In this document: positions 43,837 through 51,720 of the stretch, piece by piece
Layout: each line of letters begins with the position of its first letter
Position numbering within the stretch: position 1 is the stretch's first letter
Source of the DNA: Burkholderiales bacterium 8X
GTDB taxonomy: Bacteria; Pseudomonadota; Gammaproteobacteria; Burkholderiales; Burkholderiaceae_C
Direction of reading: 5' to 3'
Assembly (NCBI GenBank): GCA_902506565.1
Contig: LR732703.1
Span: 4,358,883-4,422,882, forward strand
Length of the DNA: 64,000 nucleotides
Notes under the pieces: generated by a model
Databases searched by the model: none
What the model was told of the DNA's origin: nothing
What the model saw: only the letters and a program-made list of their open reading frames with translations
Made by a program: the position numbers and the translations under genes

Positions 43837-45628
43837 CGAACACCTCCCCGACGGCGGCTGCGACAAGGTCGGTGAAGCTGGCTTCGATCTTGTCGAGCTC
43901 GGGCCTCGAAAACTCGCTCCGTTTGCCGCCGGCGTGGCCAACAGCAGCGTTGACCTGGCGGTCAATTGCCGCCTTGAGCACGATCAGGTTGCTTCGGCCA
44001 AGGCGCTTACGATCAAGGTCGCGGCCTTCAGGATTCATGCCGCGTTGGTGGAGGATGCGAGCCGCTTCTGTACGCACGCGCATATCAAGACCGCCCCGCA
44101 TCGCGCGCCGGACAGCGACTTTGGTTGTCTGCACCGGCTGCAGTACCTGACGCTGCGGGTCGAAGTCACCCGGGATGATGCCGCGCTCTTGCAGCAGTCG
44201 GATAGCCTCGGCTTCGTCATCCTCCAAAAGGTGCATTTCTTCGAGCTGCACTTCGGATTGCGCACGAACTTCCATCTCGTCGCCTGGGCGCGGCATGGGA
44301 ACGACCTCGCGCTCACCCTGCGGGTCAGCGGGGTCCAGACCTTCCAGCGGCAGCAGCTGGTCGAAGTAGGCCTGATCCGCTTCGCTGTATTGCTGAAAGT
44401 CACCCCACTGCCGCGCGATGTTGGCCCCTGCATGGAAAATCACCACGCCCTGATTGACCGGCGCGTCGGGCGCGTTCTGGACGATTGCCCGCATGATGCG
44501 GCCGACGAACTGCACGAAAGGCGACAGGTTGGCGAAGATGCTGAAGACCGCCGCGACTGACAGGAAAGGGTGATCGAAGCCCTCTCCGAGCTTGCGAACC
44601 TGGACGATGACGTCGAGCTCGTGCGCTTCGAGCTGCTGCATCACGCGCCTGTTTGCCGGGCCGTCCTGCCGTGAATGCACGTAGTCGGCGCGCCGGTTGC
44701 GTGCTCTGTAGGCTTCGACAATTTGCCGGCAGTGTTCGAAGTTCAGCGCGGAGGCGATGATCTTCAGCCGCCTTTCACCGGTTTCCGCACGCAGCCGATC
44801 CAGCTCGCGGATCGACGCATCGACGATGGTGTTGAGCGTCTCCGTTGAGGTCACGATGCTGCGTCTGAAGTCGGCATCGGTCTCGCCTAGTTGGCGCACC
44901 TCGGCGAGGCTGACCTCGATCTCTGCCTCTCCTTCCCGCCGCACATAGCGCAGGGTGCGCGGGTTGAGCTGCAGGGCCTTGAGCCGCTTCACATAGCCGG
45001 CTTGGATGGCCTTGAAAATAGGATACGAGTAGAGGACGCGGCCGGCCATAAGCTGACCATCAGCGCGCTGCGGTGTGGCGCTGAAATTGACGATGCGGGC
45101 TGCCGGGAAATGCTGCTTCAGCGCCTCCCAAGTTTGCGCCACGCTGTGGTGACCTTCATCGAAAAGGATGAGGTCGAAGTAGTCGGCCGGCAGCGTTATC
45201 AGCCAGCGGTTGTCCTGGCCTTGTAGCTGTTGAATGTTCGTGATGACGACGTGCGCCTCGTCGAGATCAGCGCGATTGGCATCGGTGCCACGGATCTCGA
45301 CAGGTTCGGGGAACGGCGGGCCAGTCAGGACGCGGCATTTTTGATAGAACATCCCCGCGTTGCTCGGGTCAAAATCCCTTGCCAGCTGTCCCGCAATGGG
45401 CACGCCAGGCGCGATGACGAGCGTTCGCTCCGACCTGAAGGCAAAGGGTGCCAGCGTGATCGTGCCGGATTTGCCGCAGCCCACCGGCAGCACGATGCCT
45501 ACTTCGCGATCCGTTGCCTCGGGGTTGCTCGCGTAGTCAAGCAGCGCGTGGTAAGCGCCCTTCTGCGGTTCACGGATTTGTGGGTTGCCGCCGATATGCG
45601 GCTGCTGGGTCTGGAAAGGATTCGTCAT
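43826..45628 (-). CDS. SF2 DEAD/DEAH-type helicase
   Basis: A 600-residue superfamily 2 helicase or translocase. I choose ATG 45628 with GGAGA upstream; an in-frame ATG at 45640 adds four residues. Motif I is GCGKS (50-54), motif II DEGH (157-160), motif III SAT (183-185) and motif VI QFVGRIMR (373-380). The QFVGRIMR and ALNFEHCRQIVEAYR segments match the Res-type (type I/III restriction subunit R) group. The C-terminal ~200 residues carry no domain I know; they include acidic LEEMHLLEDDEAEAIRLLQE. No nuclease motif is visible. It is third in the island operon, between DUF2188 and the zinc finger. Confidence 0.88.
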   Translation of the reverse strand: MTNPFQTQQPHIGGNPQIREPQKGAYHALLDYASNPEATDREVGIVLPVGCGKSGTITLAPFAFRSERTLVIAPGVPIAGQLARDFDPSNAGMFYQKCRVLTGPPFPEPVEIRGTDANRADLDEAHVVITNIQQLQGQDNRWLITLPADYFDLILFDEGHHSVAQTWEALKQHFPAARIVNFSATPQRADGQLMAGRVLYSYPIFKAIQAGYVKRLKALQLNPRTLRYVRREGEAEIEVSLAEVRQLGETDADFRRSIVTSTETLNTIVDASIRELDRLRAETGERRLKIIASALNFEHCRQIVEAYRARNRRADYVHSRQDGPANRRVMQQLEAHELDVIVQVRKLGEGFDHPFLSVAAVFSIFANLSPFVQFVGRIMRAIVQNAPDAPVNQGVVIFHAGANIARQWGDFQQYSEADQAYFDQLLPLEGLDPADPQGEREVVPMPRPGDEMEVRAQSEVQLEEMHLLEDDEAEAIRLLQERGIIPGDFDPQRQVLQPVQTTKVAVRRAMRGGLDMRVRTEAARILHQRGMNPEGRDLDRKRLGRSNLIVLKAAIDRQVNAAVGHAGGKRSEFSRPELDKIEASFTDLVAAAVGEVFDGD

Positions 45629-45700
45629 AGCTGTCTCCATCGCATAGCTGTTCGGGTTCGCATGGGAAAAAGGGCCGGGTTGCCCCGGCCTGCCCTGCGA

Positions 45701-45937
45701 TCAGTGCTTCTTATCCTTCGGCGGGTTCGGATCGTTGCCATAGCTGTTGCTATTGCGGATCGAGCCGTCCGGGCGGTGGATCACCACTTCGACTTTCTCG
45801 CGCTTGGCCTGCTCGCGGGCCTGCTCGAACGCTTCTTTCTGCGTGTCGGCGGTTCGTCCAACGCGCTCGGCGCTCTCCTTGCGGGTGGCCCACTTGCCGT
45901 TGTGCGGCACAACGTGGATGTCCTTCTTGTCGGTCAT
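45701..45937 (-). CDS. DUF2188 domain protein
   Basis: A 78-residue protein, MTDKKDIHVVPHNGKWATR..., with the DUF2188 pattern: HVVPHNGKWATRKESAERVGRTADTQKEA, then VEVVIHRPDGSIRNSNSYGNDPNPPKDKK. DUF2188 proteins are small beta-hairpin/helix proteins often found in mobile regions, of unknown function. Here it starts one base after the DndB-like stop (TGACATG) and is followed by a 72-bp gap before the helicase. It lies within the four-gene unit and may be a component or an adaptor; the sequence gives no catalytic residues. Confidence 0.8.
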   Translation of the reverse strand: MTDKKDIHVVPHNGKWATRKESAERVGRTADTQKEAFEQAREQAKREKVEVVIHRPDGSIRNSNSYGNDPNPPKDKKH

Positions 45938-45938
45938 G

Positions 45939-47021
45939 TCAGAGGTCCTCCGCCGTGATCGGTGCCGGGCCTCTGCCGATGGAGCGCATTTCAGCGTCCG
46001 TTATGGGCATACCGAGTCGGAACTTGATGTAGGACTTGGTCGCCGCGCGGGCCTGCCGGTTCGAGACGACCGAGTTGGCGACGATGCAGACGCCTTCCCA
46101 TTCGGGATTCTTCTTCGACCAATCGATGGTGCCGAGGCTTTCCAGCCGGATGCGCCATTCGGGGTCCTTCATTAGCTCCTGTCCTAGGCCGCCGAGGGCT
46201 CGCAGCACCGTCGAGTGCGACGAGATTTTCTCGGCGCGCAGCTCTCGCGCTTCCTTGTGGTGGGTCAAGACTGCCGTCCAGTCTGGCATCTGCTTGGCGA
46301 CGGCCGACCACCAATCGACCAGCAGCTCGACCTTGTCGCCAACCTTCTCGTCATCGCGGCCCTTGAGCAGTTCCGCGTTTGCGTCGTAAAGCGCGGCCAG
46401 GGTGAACAGCTTCGTCGATTTGGTTTTGAGCGTCTGGCTGTCCTTGTCGGTCAGCTCGCGGAAGACCGGCACTTCTTCCAGCGCGTCGAGCGTCGCGGCC
46501 GACACGGGATCGCGCTTGTCGTAAAGGATATCGAGCGACTTCGACGTCTTCTGCACGAAGCGGTTGAGGTCCGAGAACATTTGCTGGACGCGGTCCTTGT
46601 TCTCGTAAGGAAACAGCAGGACGGCGATGGTTTGATCGCCGAGGGCCGGGTTCTCCTTCAAGGCTGCCGCGATGCCCGCAGCGCGGTGTTGACCGTCGTT
46701 GATGATGAGGTCATCCCCTAGGCGCAGCTTGAGCACACCGAGCGAGCCGTCGCCACCGTTCTTGATCTCTTCGTAGACGGGATCGCTCTTGTAGGAGGCG
46801 GTGATCGCCGAGAACAAGTAGTCGTCCTCGTTGTCGAGGATGTAGTCGCGCAGATCAGGTACTCGCTTCTCGTTCAGCACTCGCTGCTCGCGATCTTCAG
46901 GCGTGAAGCCGGCCCAGTCCGTGAACTTGAACAGGTTGGGAACTGCGCTCATGGGCATGAGGCAGGCGAAGTAGGTGCGGGAGCCGAGCTTTCCCCGCAT
47001 AGCTGGTACATGGACAAACAT
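45939..47021 (-). CDS. DndB-like DGQHR-domain protein
   Basis: A 360-residue protein of the DGQHR family, to which DndB belongs. The motif LIINDGQHRAAG is at residues 109-113, with an N-terminal FVHVPAMRGKLGSRTYFAC typical of DndB (short beta strands) and a helical C-terminal half. DndB regulates DNA phosphorothioation operons and, in Salmonella, represses the dnd promoter. No DndA, DndC, DndD or DndE homologue is in the window, so modification is unlikely to be carried out from here. The start ATG 47021 has AAGGAA upstream. It is the first gene of the operon. Confidence 0.85.
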   Translation of the reverse strand: MFVHVPAMRGKLGSRTYFACLMPMSAVPNLFKFTDWAGFTPEDREQRVLNEKRVPDLRDYILDNEDDYLFSAITASYKSDPVYEEIKNGGDGSLGVLKLRLGDDLIINDGQHRAAGIAAALKENPALGDQTIAVLLFPYENKDRVQQMFSDLNRFVQKTSKSLDILYDKRDPVSAATLDALEEVPVFRELTDKDSQTLKTKSTKLFTLAALYDANAELLKGRDDEKVGDKVELLVDWWSAVAKQMPDWTAVLTHHKEARELRAEKISSHSTVLRALGGLGQELMKDPEWRIRLESLGTIDWSKKNPEWEGVCIVANSVVSNRQARAATKSYIKFRLGMPITDAEMRSIGRGPAPITAEDL

Positions 47022-47039
47022 TTTTTCGTTCCTTCATGA

Positions 47040-47192
47040 AGAGCTCTGAGCCACAGAGCGCCAACCGCTCAAAGGCCGAGCGAGCTCGGTTAGAGTCGAA
47101 CAAGAACTTCGGAAAGTTCACAGCTCGTCAAATAATATATAAGAGCTCTGTTAAAAGTCAAAAGAGCTCTATGATATTTACACGTGAGCTCT
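47040..47192 (-). promoter_or_regulatory. Island operon promoter with AGAGCTCT operator array
   Basis: On the reverse strand the -35 TTGACT (47161-47156) and -10 TATATT (47139-47134) are 16 bp apart (alternatively TATTAT with 18 bp). The palindrome AGAGCTCT (47142-47149) fills the spacer. Further copies are at 47163-47170, just upstream of the -35, and 47185-47192 (TGAGCTCT). Downstream are CGAGCTCG (47081-47088) and AGAGCTCT (47040-47047, next to the ribosome site). Start-to-start distances are 41, 61, 21 and 22 bp, close to whole helical turns, so the sites may face the same side. The layout fits a repressor acting cooperatively; DndB itself is a candidate. Confidence 0.7.
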
Positions 47193-47719
47193 CTGGATTC
47201 GACCCAGTGAGCTGTTGGCGGCAGCCCAACCCTTACACCCTTCTCTGTCTTGCCGTCACTGACTAGCCGTCATATGGGCGGCGTAGTTGTATCCGCTGGT
47301 GACGCAGAACATCGACCAGTGACCTACCGCCGGTTCAACTACCAGCGGCTCAATGCAGTGCAGCTCGCAGCTCGGCCGCGGGCTCATGAGCCTGCTGGGT
47401 CTGACATACACGCAGGCGGCGCTCACCAACAGCTTCGAATGCGGTTCAGGGCAGATCGGCAACGTGCTCAAGCAGTCGGACACGGGACCGTCGAAGTAAA
47501 TTCAGATCTTGCCGACGATGTCCGTGCCCATGCTGTAGCCACGGTGATAAGGATCTTGGACAGCGATCGCACGAAGAGGAGTTTGGTGACGACTTGCACG
47601 CCGCCTCGACAATCAGCTCAATGGCTGCTCACGCAGGCAGCTGTCGTTAAGGGCACGGGGTCGGGGGTCAGCTTTCAGTCTGAAGCGGCCCCTCGCTCTC
47701 ACGTCCGCAGTTTTTGTCG
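47193..47719. other. Non-coding island interval with gene relics
   Basis: No intact gene is supported. One frame reads about 45 residues without a good start, including GLMSLLGLTYTQAALTNS then FECGSGQIGNVLKQ, ending at a TAA near 47500. It resembles a decayed gene end that I cannot identify. The rest is of mixed composition with stops in all frames. Confidence 0.5.
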
Positions 47720-47783
47720 CACTGATTGCCACCTTGCGACGCCGGCAATTGCCCAGCTTGCGCGCAGCGAACACATCTGCAAA

Positions 47784-47830
47784 ACGGTGAAGTTCAGCGA
47801 CCATGCGCCGATCACGGTGGATTACGAGTT
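47784..47830. repeat. Right 47-bp direct repeat, displaced exoA end (attR candidate)
   Basis: Same orientation as the left copy. The open frame around it ends DYEFVI and TGA at 47838-47840, compared with DYEFDL in exoA. Sequence upstream of about 47716 has no exoA similarity. Confidence 0.85.
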
Positions 47831-47909
47831 TGTGATCTGAGCTGACGCAGCGCCTCGGAAACGCCGCTCCCGGCACCAAGCCTGACCGTCATCAAGGCTT
47901 CGGAGTTCG

Positions 47910-48365
47910 CTAGAGCTGGACCAACCGAGGCAACACGGTTACGCCCTCCACAATCAATTCACCCACGCCGATCGGCAGCTTGAACCGCCGCCTCCCCGCA
48001 CTCCCCGGGTTCACGAAAAGCACGCCCTCGCGCTCCTCGACCTTGGGCATGTGCGAGTGGCCGTACACCACCACCCGCACACCCTCGCTCGCAGGATCGA
48101 TCGCAAGCTCCGAGATGTCGTGGATGACGAAGATCCGGACGCCTTCGACCTGAAGCCGAGCCGTCTCGCCCAGCGACTTCGCCCAGTCCCCACGATCGTT
48201 GTTGCCGCGAACCACCGTGGTCGGCGCGATGGCCGCCAGCGTGTCGATCACGCCCTGCGTGCAGATGTCCCCCGCATGAATGATGTGGTCGCTGCCACGG
48301 AGGAACGCAAGCGCCTCCGGCCGCAGCAGATCGTGGGTATCCGAGATGAGTCCGATGCGGGCCAT
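47910..48365 (-). CDS. YfcE/MJ0936-family metallophosphodiesterase
   Basis: A 151-residue calcineurin-like phosphoesterase. The start ATG 48365 (MARIGLISDTHDLLRPEAL) is chosen; the frame extends upstream to 48428 without similarity. Metal-binding motifs are SDTHD, HAGDI, VRGNNDRGDW (GNND), VIHDIS and GHSH (YGHSHMP), then NPGSAGRRR. Members act on artificial phosphodiesters or nucleotides in vitro; the native substrate is unknown. It lies 69 bp beyond the right end of the element on the reverse strand. Confidence 0.9.
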   Translation of the reverse strand: MARIGLISDTHDLLRPEALAFLRGSDHIIHAGDICTQGVIDTLAAIAPTTVVRGNNDRGDWAKSLGETARLQVEGVRIFVIHDISELAIDPASEGVRVVVYGHSHMPKVEEREGVLFVNPGSAGRRRFKLPIGVGELIVEGVTVLPRLVQL

Positions 48366-48378
48366 GGTGTTCCAGGTT

Positions 48379-49296
48379 TCAGGACGAAAGCTCGGGCAGT
48401 GCCTTTGCCAGGGTTTCGGTAAACGCAAGCATGCTCTCCGATTCGGCCACGCCGCGGCGCTTGATGCGATAGAAGTCGAGCGCCACCTTCGGCTTCACCA
48501 GGAGCGCGGTGTCGACCCGGTGGCGCTTGCAGGCCGTGAGCGCGAAGGTCGGCATCACCGCGCATCCGAAGCCCGCCTCCACCATCGAGATCAAGGTCTC
48601 GAAGAAGTTGAAGACCGGGCGGTCCTGGTCGCCTCGGCCGATGCGCGCCAACTGCAGTTCGATCAGTTTCTGGATTGGATTGCTGGGCGGGAGCCCGATC
48701 AAATCCTCGCTCCGCAGCGACGACCACGGAACGTCGGCCGTGCCCGATCGTTTCTGGCCGCCTCCATCCTGTAGGCGCGCAGCCACGACTCGCATGAGCT
48801 GGAAGCTCGCGACCGGCAAGCGCTCGATGCCCGGCGCCGTCTTGAAGAAGAAGCCAAGCCCCATGTCCGCCTCGCCCGCCTCCACCATCGATTGAACGTC
48901 TCGCAGGTCGGCATCGAATAGCCGCAGCTTCACGCCGGGATGCGTCTCGCGAAAGCGCCCGAAGACCTCGGGCAGCAGGTTCGACGACACCAGCGGCGTG
49001 GCCGCGATGCGCAGCGTCTGCCTCGACGCCTGGCCCTCGGCACCCAGCTGCGCGGTGATGTCGTCCAGCTCGGCGACCACCCGTTCCACCACCGGCAGCA
49101 GCCGGCGCCCCGCGGCCGTCAACGCGACCATGCGGGTGGTGCGATCGAACAGGCGCACGTCCATCTGGCGCTCCATTTCGCGGATCAACGTGCTCAAGCC
49201 GGCCTGCGTCATGTGCGCGGTTTCGGCGGCTCGCGTGAAGTTGCCGATGCGTGCCACCTGCAGGAAGGTTCGCATCTGGCGCACGGAAAGATTCAT
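48379..49296 (-). CDS. LysR-family transcriptional regulator
   Basis: A 305-residue LysR-type regulator. The N-terminal helix-turn-helix MRTFLQVARIGNFTRAAETAHMTQAGLSTLIREME is classical; the effector domain has RIAATPLVSSNLLPEVFGRFRETHPGVKL. The gene is divergent from the flavin monooxygenase, the arrangement in which LysR proteins usually control the neighbouring catabolic gene and themselves. The start is ATG 49296. Confidence 0.93.
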   Translation of the reverse strand: MNLSVRQMRTFLQVARIGNFTRAAETAHMTQAGLSTLIREMERQMDVRLFDRTTRMVALTAAGRRLLPVVERVVAELDDITAQLGAEGQASRQTLRIAATPLVSSNLLPEVFGRFRETHPGVKLRLFDADLRDVQSMVEAGEADMGLGFFFKTAPGIERLPVASFQLMRVVAARLQDGGGQKRSGTADVPWSSLRSEDLIGLPPSNPIQKLIELQLARIGRGDQDRPVFNFFETLISMVEAGFGCAVMPTFALTACKRHRVDTALLVKPKVALDFYRIKRRGVAESESMLAFTETLAKALPELSS

Positions 49297-49314
49297 GGCG
49301 GCCGGTCATCTGGA

Positions 49315-49344
49315 TTGGTGATGGATTCATACGATATCTAAATT
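49315..49344 (+). promoter_or_regulatory. Probable promoter for the flavin monooxygenase
   Basis: TTGGTG (49315-49320), 18 bp and TAAATT (49339-49344) in the LysR/monooxygenase divergent gap, with AT-rich sequence ATTCATACGATATCTAAAT covering the -10 side. LysR binding here is inferred from gene layout. Confidence 0.5.
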
Positions 49345-49404
49345 TCCCCAATGAAGCCCGCCTGGGTCTAATGCCTGGTTTTCTTGGCGAAACACCGGAG
49401 AGAC

Positions 49405-50664
49405 ATGAACTCATCCAACGACGTGATCGTGCTGGGCGCCGGTATCGGCGGACTCACCTTGGCACTCAGCCTGCACCAGGCCGGCATTCCCTGCCGGGTC
49501 TACGAAGCCGTGCCCGAACTCAAGCCGCTCGGCGTCGGCATCAACCTGCTGCCGCACGCCGCTCGCGAGTTGTGCGAGTTGGGGCTGCAGCCCGCGCTCG
49601 ACAAGGTCGGCGTCCGCACCAAGGAGGCGGTCTTCTTCACCTCGCACGGCCAGCTGGTGTTTCGCGAGGCCTCCGGCACCGATGCGGGTTACGACTGGCC
49701 GCAATACTCGATCCACCGCGGCGACCTGCATGCCGTGCTGCTCGAAGCGGTGCGCAAGCGCTTGGGCGCGGATCGGGTGGTCTGCGGACACCGCAATGTC
49801 GGGGTCGACCAGGACGAGCAAGGCGTGCTCGCGCATTTCGCCGCACCCGATGGCTCGACCCTGGAAAGCGTGCGCGGCGCGGTCGCGATCGGCAGCGACG
49901 GCATCCATTCGGTGCTCCGCAAGCAGCTCTATCCGAACGAAGGCGCGCCGCGCTATTCGGGCGTGAACATGTGGCGCGGCACCGCCGTGCACAAGCCGTT
50001 CCTGTCGGGGGCCAGCATGGTGCGGGCCGGCTGGCTCGACCTTGGCAAGATGGTGATCTATCCGATTCGCGACAACGTCGACGGCCAGGGCAACCAGTTG
50101 ATCAATTGGGTCGCCGAAATCCATGCGCCTCAGCCTGCGCTGCAGGACTGGAGCCGACCCGGTCGGCTCGAGGATTTCCTGCCCGCGTTCAAAGATTGGC
50201 ATTTCGACTGGCTCGACGTGCCGGCGTTGATCCGCTCGTCGGACACCATCCTCGAATATCCGATGGTCGACCAGGATCCGCTGCCGCGCTGGACGCACGG
50301 CCGGGTCACGCTGCTCGGCGATGCGGCGCATCCGATGGTGCCGCGCGGCTCCAACGGCGCGGGGCAAGCCATCATCGATGCGCGCTACCTCGCCGGCGCG
50401 ATGAAGGAACTCGGCGTCGGAACGGCGGCGCTCGACGCCTACGACGCGGTGCGGGTGAAGGCCACCACCGAGGTGGTGCTCACCAACCGCAGCAATCCGC
50501 CCGACACCATCCTGCGCGAAGTGTTCGAGCGTTCCGGCGGCAAGCGCTTCGATCGGCTGGAGGACATCGTGACGATGGCCGAATTGCAGGCGATCTCCGA
50601 CAACTACAAGCGGGTGGCGGGCTACGACCCGGCGGCGCTCAAGGCGCGACCCTCGTTCCTCTGA
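49405..50664 (+). CDS. FAD-dependent aromatic hydroxylase/monooxygenase
   Basis: A 419-residue class A flavin monooxygenase. The start ATG 49405 follows GGAGA. The FAD motif VIVLGAGIGGLTLALSL is at residues 8-23, the DG motif in AIGSDGIHSVLRK and the second FAD motif in LLGDAAHPMVPRGSNGAGQAIIDA. It resembles the salicylate/6-hydroxynicotinate 3-monooxygenase group, but the substrate cannot be assigned. A divergent LysR and a downstream Bug receptor suggest a substrate-inducible uptake and degradation set. Confidence 0.9.
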   Translation: MNSSNDVIVLGAGIGGLTLALSLHQAGIPCRVYEAVPELKPLGVGINLLPHAARELCELGLQPALDKVGVRTKEAVFFTSHGQLVFREASGTDAGYDWPQYSIHRGDLHAVLLEAVRKRLGADRVVCGHRNVGVDQDEQGVLAHFAAPDGSTLESVRGAVAIGSDGIHSVLRKQLYPNEGAPRYSGVNMWRGTAVHKPFLSGASMVRAGWLDLGKMVIYPIRDNVDGQGNQLINWVAEIHAPQPALQDWSRPGRLEDFLPAFKDWHFDWLDVPALIRSSDTILEYPMVDQDPLPRWTHGRVTLLGDAAHPMVPRGSNGAGQAIIDARYLAGAMKELGVGTAALDAYDAVRVKATTEVVLTNRSNPPDTILREVFERSGGKRFDRLEDIVTMAELQAISDNYKRVAGYDPAALKARPSFL

Positions 50665-50744
50665 GCGCCGAAGCTCGGGCGCGAGTCGGCGCCGTGCTTC
50701 GCCTGTCCCCATTGCAACCTTCACCCCAGAAACCGGAGACCCCG

Positions 50745-51707
50745 ATGCGTCCATTGATTCGACTGTTCGGCGCACTCGCGCTCGCCACCTCGGCCCTCGC
50801 CGCGCACGCCTGGCCCGACCAGCCCGTCACGCTGGTCGTGCCCTACACGCCCGGCACCGGCATCGACCTGATCGCGCGCCAGCTGTCGGCGCGCCTGCCG
50901 GCTGTCATCGGCCAGCCGGTGGTGGTCGACAACGTGGCGGGCGCGAGCGGCAACATCGGCAGCGACAAGGTCGCGCGCGCCAAGCCCGACGGCTACACCC
51001 TGCTGGTCCAGGTCAATACGCTGGTGATGAACAAGAGCCTCTACAAGTCGCTCTCTTACGACCCGGTCAACGACTTCGTGCCGGTGTCGCTCACCTCGTG
51101 GGGCACGCTGCTGCTGGTGACCAATCCGAACGTGCAGAAGACCACCTCGATCGCACAGGTGGTCGCGGCCGCGAAGAAGGACCCGGGCAAGCTCACCTAT
51201 GCGACGCCGGGCGTCGGAACGCCCCATCACCTCTCGATGGCGATGATGCTGCAGTCGAGCGGCGCCGAGATGCTGCACGTGCCGTACAAGGGCACCGCGG
51301 GCGCCGTCACCGACTTGCTGGGCGGCCGGATCGACTACATGTTCCTGCCGGTGCACGTGGCGCTGCAGCACATCCAGGCCGGCAAGCTGAAGGCGATCGC
51401 CACCGGCAGCGACAAGCGCCTGTCGCAGCTCCCGGACGTGCCGACGCTCGCCGAATCCGGCATCAAGGGCGGCAACGTCGACATGTGGTACGGCGTGCTG
51501 GCGCCCAAGGGCACGCCGCCGGACGTGGTCGCGCGCCTGAACAAGGAGATCGCCGCCGTCCTCAAGCAGCCGGAGGTCGCGACCGCGTTCCAGTCGCAGG
51601 GCATGGTGCCTGCGGCCTCGACGCCGGCCGAGTTCAAGGAGCTGCTGGTGAAGGACACCCAGCGCTGGGCCGAGGTGGTGAAGCGCGGGAACATCACCGC
51701 GGAGTGA
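50745..51707 (+). CDS. Bug-family (TctC) periplasmic solute receptor
   Basis: A 320-residue receptor with a Sec signal (MRPLIRLFGALALATSALAAHA) and start ATG 50745. Features are WPDQPVTLVVPYTPGTGIDLIAR, PVVVDNVAGASGNIGSD, the YATPGVGTPHHLSMA hinge, VPYKGTAGAVTDLLGG and LSQLPDVPTLAESG. It follows the monooxygenase by 80 bp on the same strand and likely delivers or senses its substrate. No membrane subunits accompany it. Confidence 0.93.
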   Translation: MRPLIRLFGALALATSALAAHAWPDQPVTLVVPYTPGTGIDLIARQLSARLPAVIGQPVVVDNVAGASGNIGSDKVARAKPDGYTLLVQVNTLVMNKSLYKSLSYDPVNDFVPVSLTSWGTLLLVTNPNVQKTTSIAQVVAAAKKDPGKLTYATPGVGTPHHLSMAMMLQSSGAEMLHVPYKGTAGAVTDLLGGRIDYMFLPVHVALQHIQAGKLKAIATGSDKRLSQLPDVPTLAESGIKGGNVDMWYGVLAPKGTPPDVVARLNKEIAAVLKQPEVATAFQSQGMVPAASTPAEFKELLVKDTQRWAEVVKRGNITAE

Positions 51708-51720
51708 CTCGAGTCGCGCC

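Larger units (their letters stand above)
43377..47840. mobile_element. Probable integrative element at the exoA 3' end (no integrase)
   Basis: The final ~120 bp of exoA (43258-43376) reappear at 47720-47840. The core repeat is 47 bp and perfect (43320-43366 and 47784-47830); outside it similarity is lower. The right copy encodes the same end (ARSEHICKTVKFSDHAPITVDYEF) but starts in the middle of the gene and has drifted, so it is the displaced old end or an incoming copy. Between the repeats lie a four-gene operon, an AT-rich control region and about 500 bp of non-coding relics. No integrase, transposase, tRNA or IS ends are seen. The boundaries are inferred from the repeat. Confidence 0.65.

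Noticed and set aside
43609..47021. A full Dnd phosphorothioation locus
   Set aside because: Only a DndB-like gene is present; no cysteine desulfurase, PAPS-reductase-like DndC, DndD ATPase or DndE is found.
43377..47840. A transposon or IS element
   Set aside because: No transposase, no terminal inverted repeats and no short target duplication; the flanking homology is a 47-bp direct repeat within a gene end.
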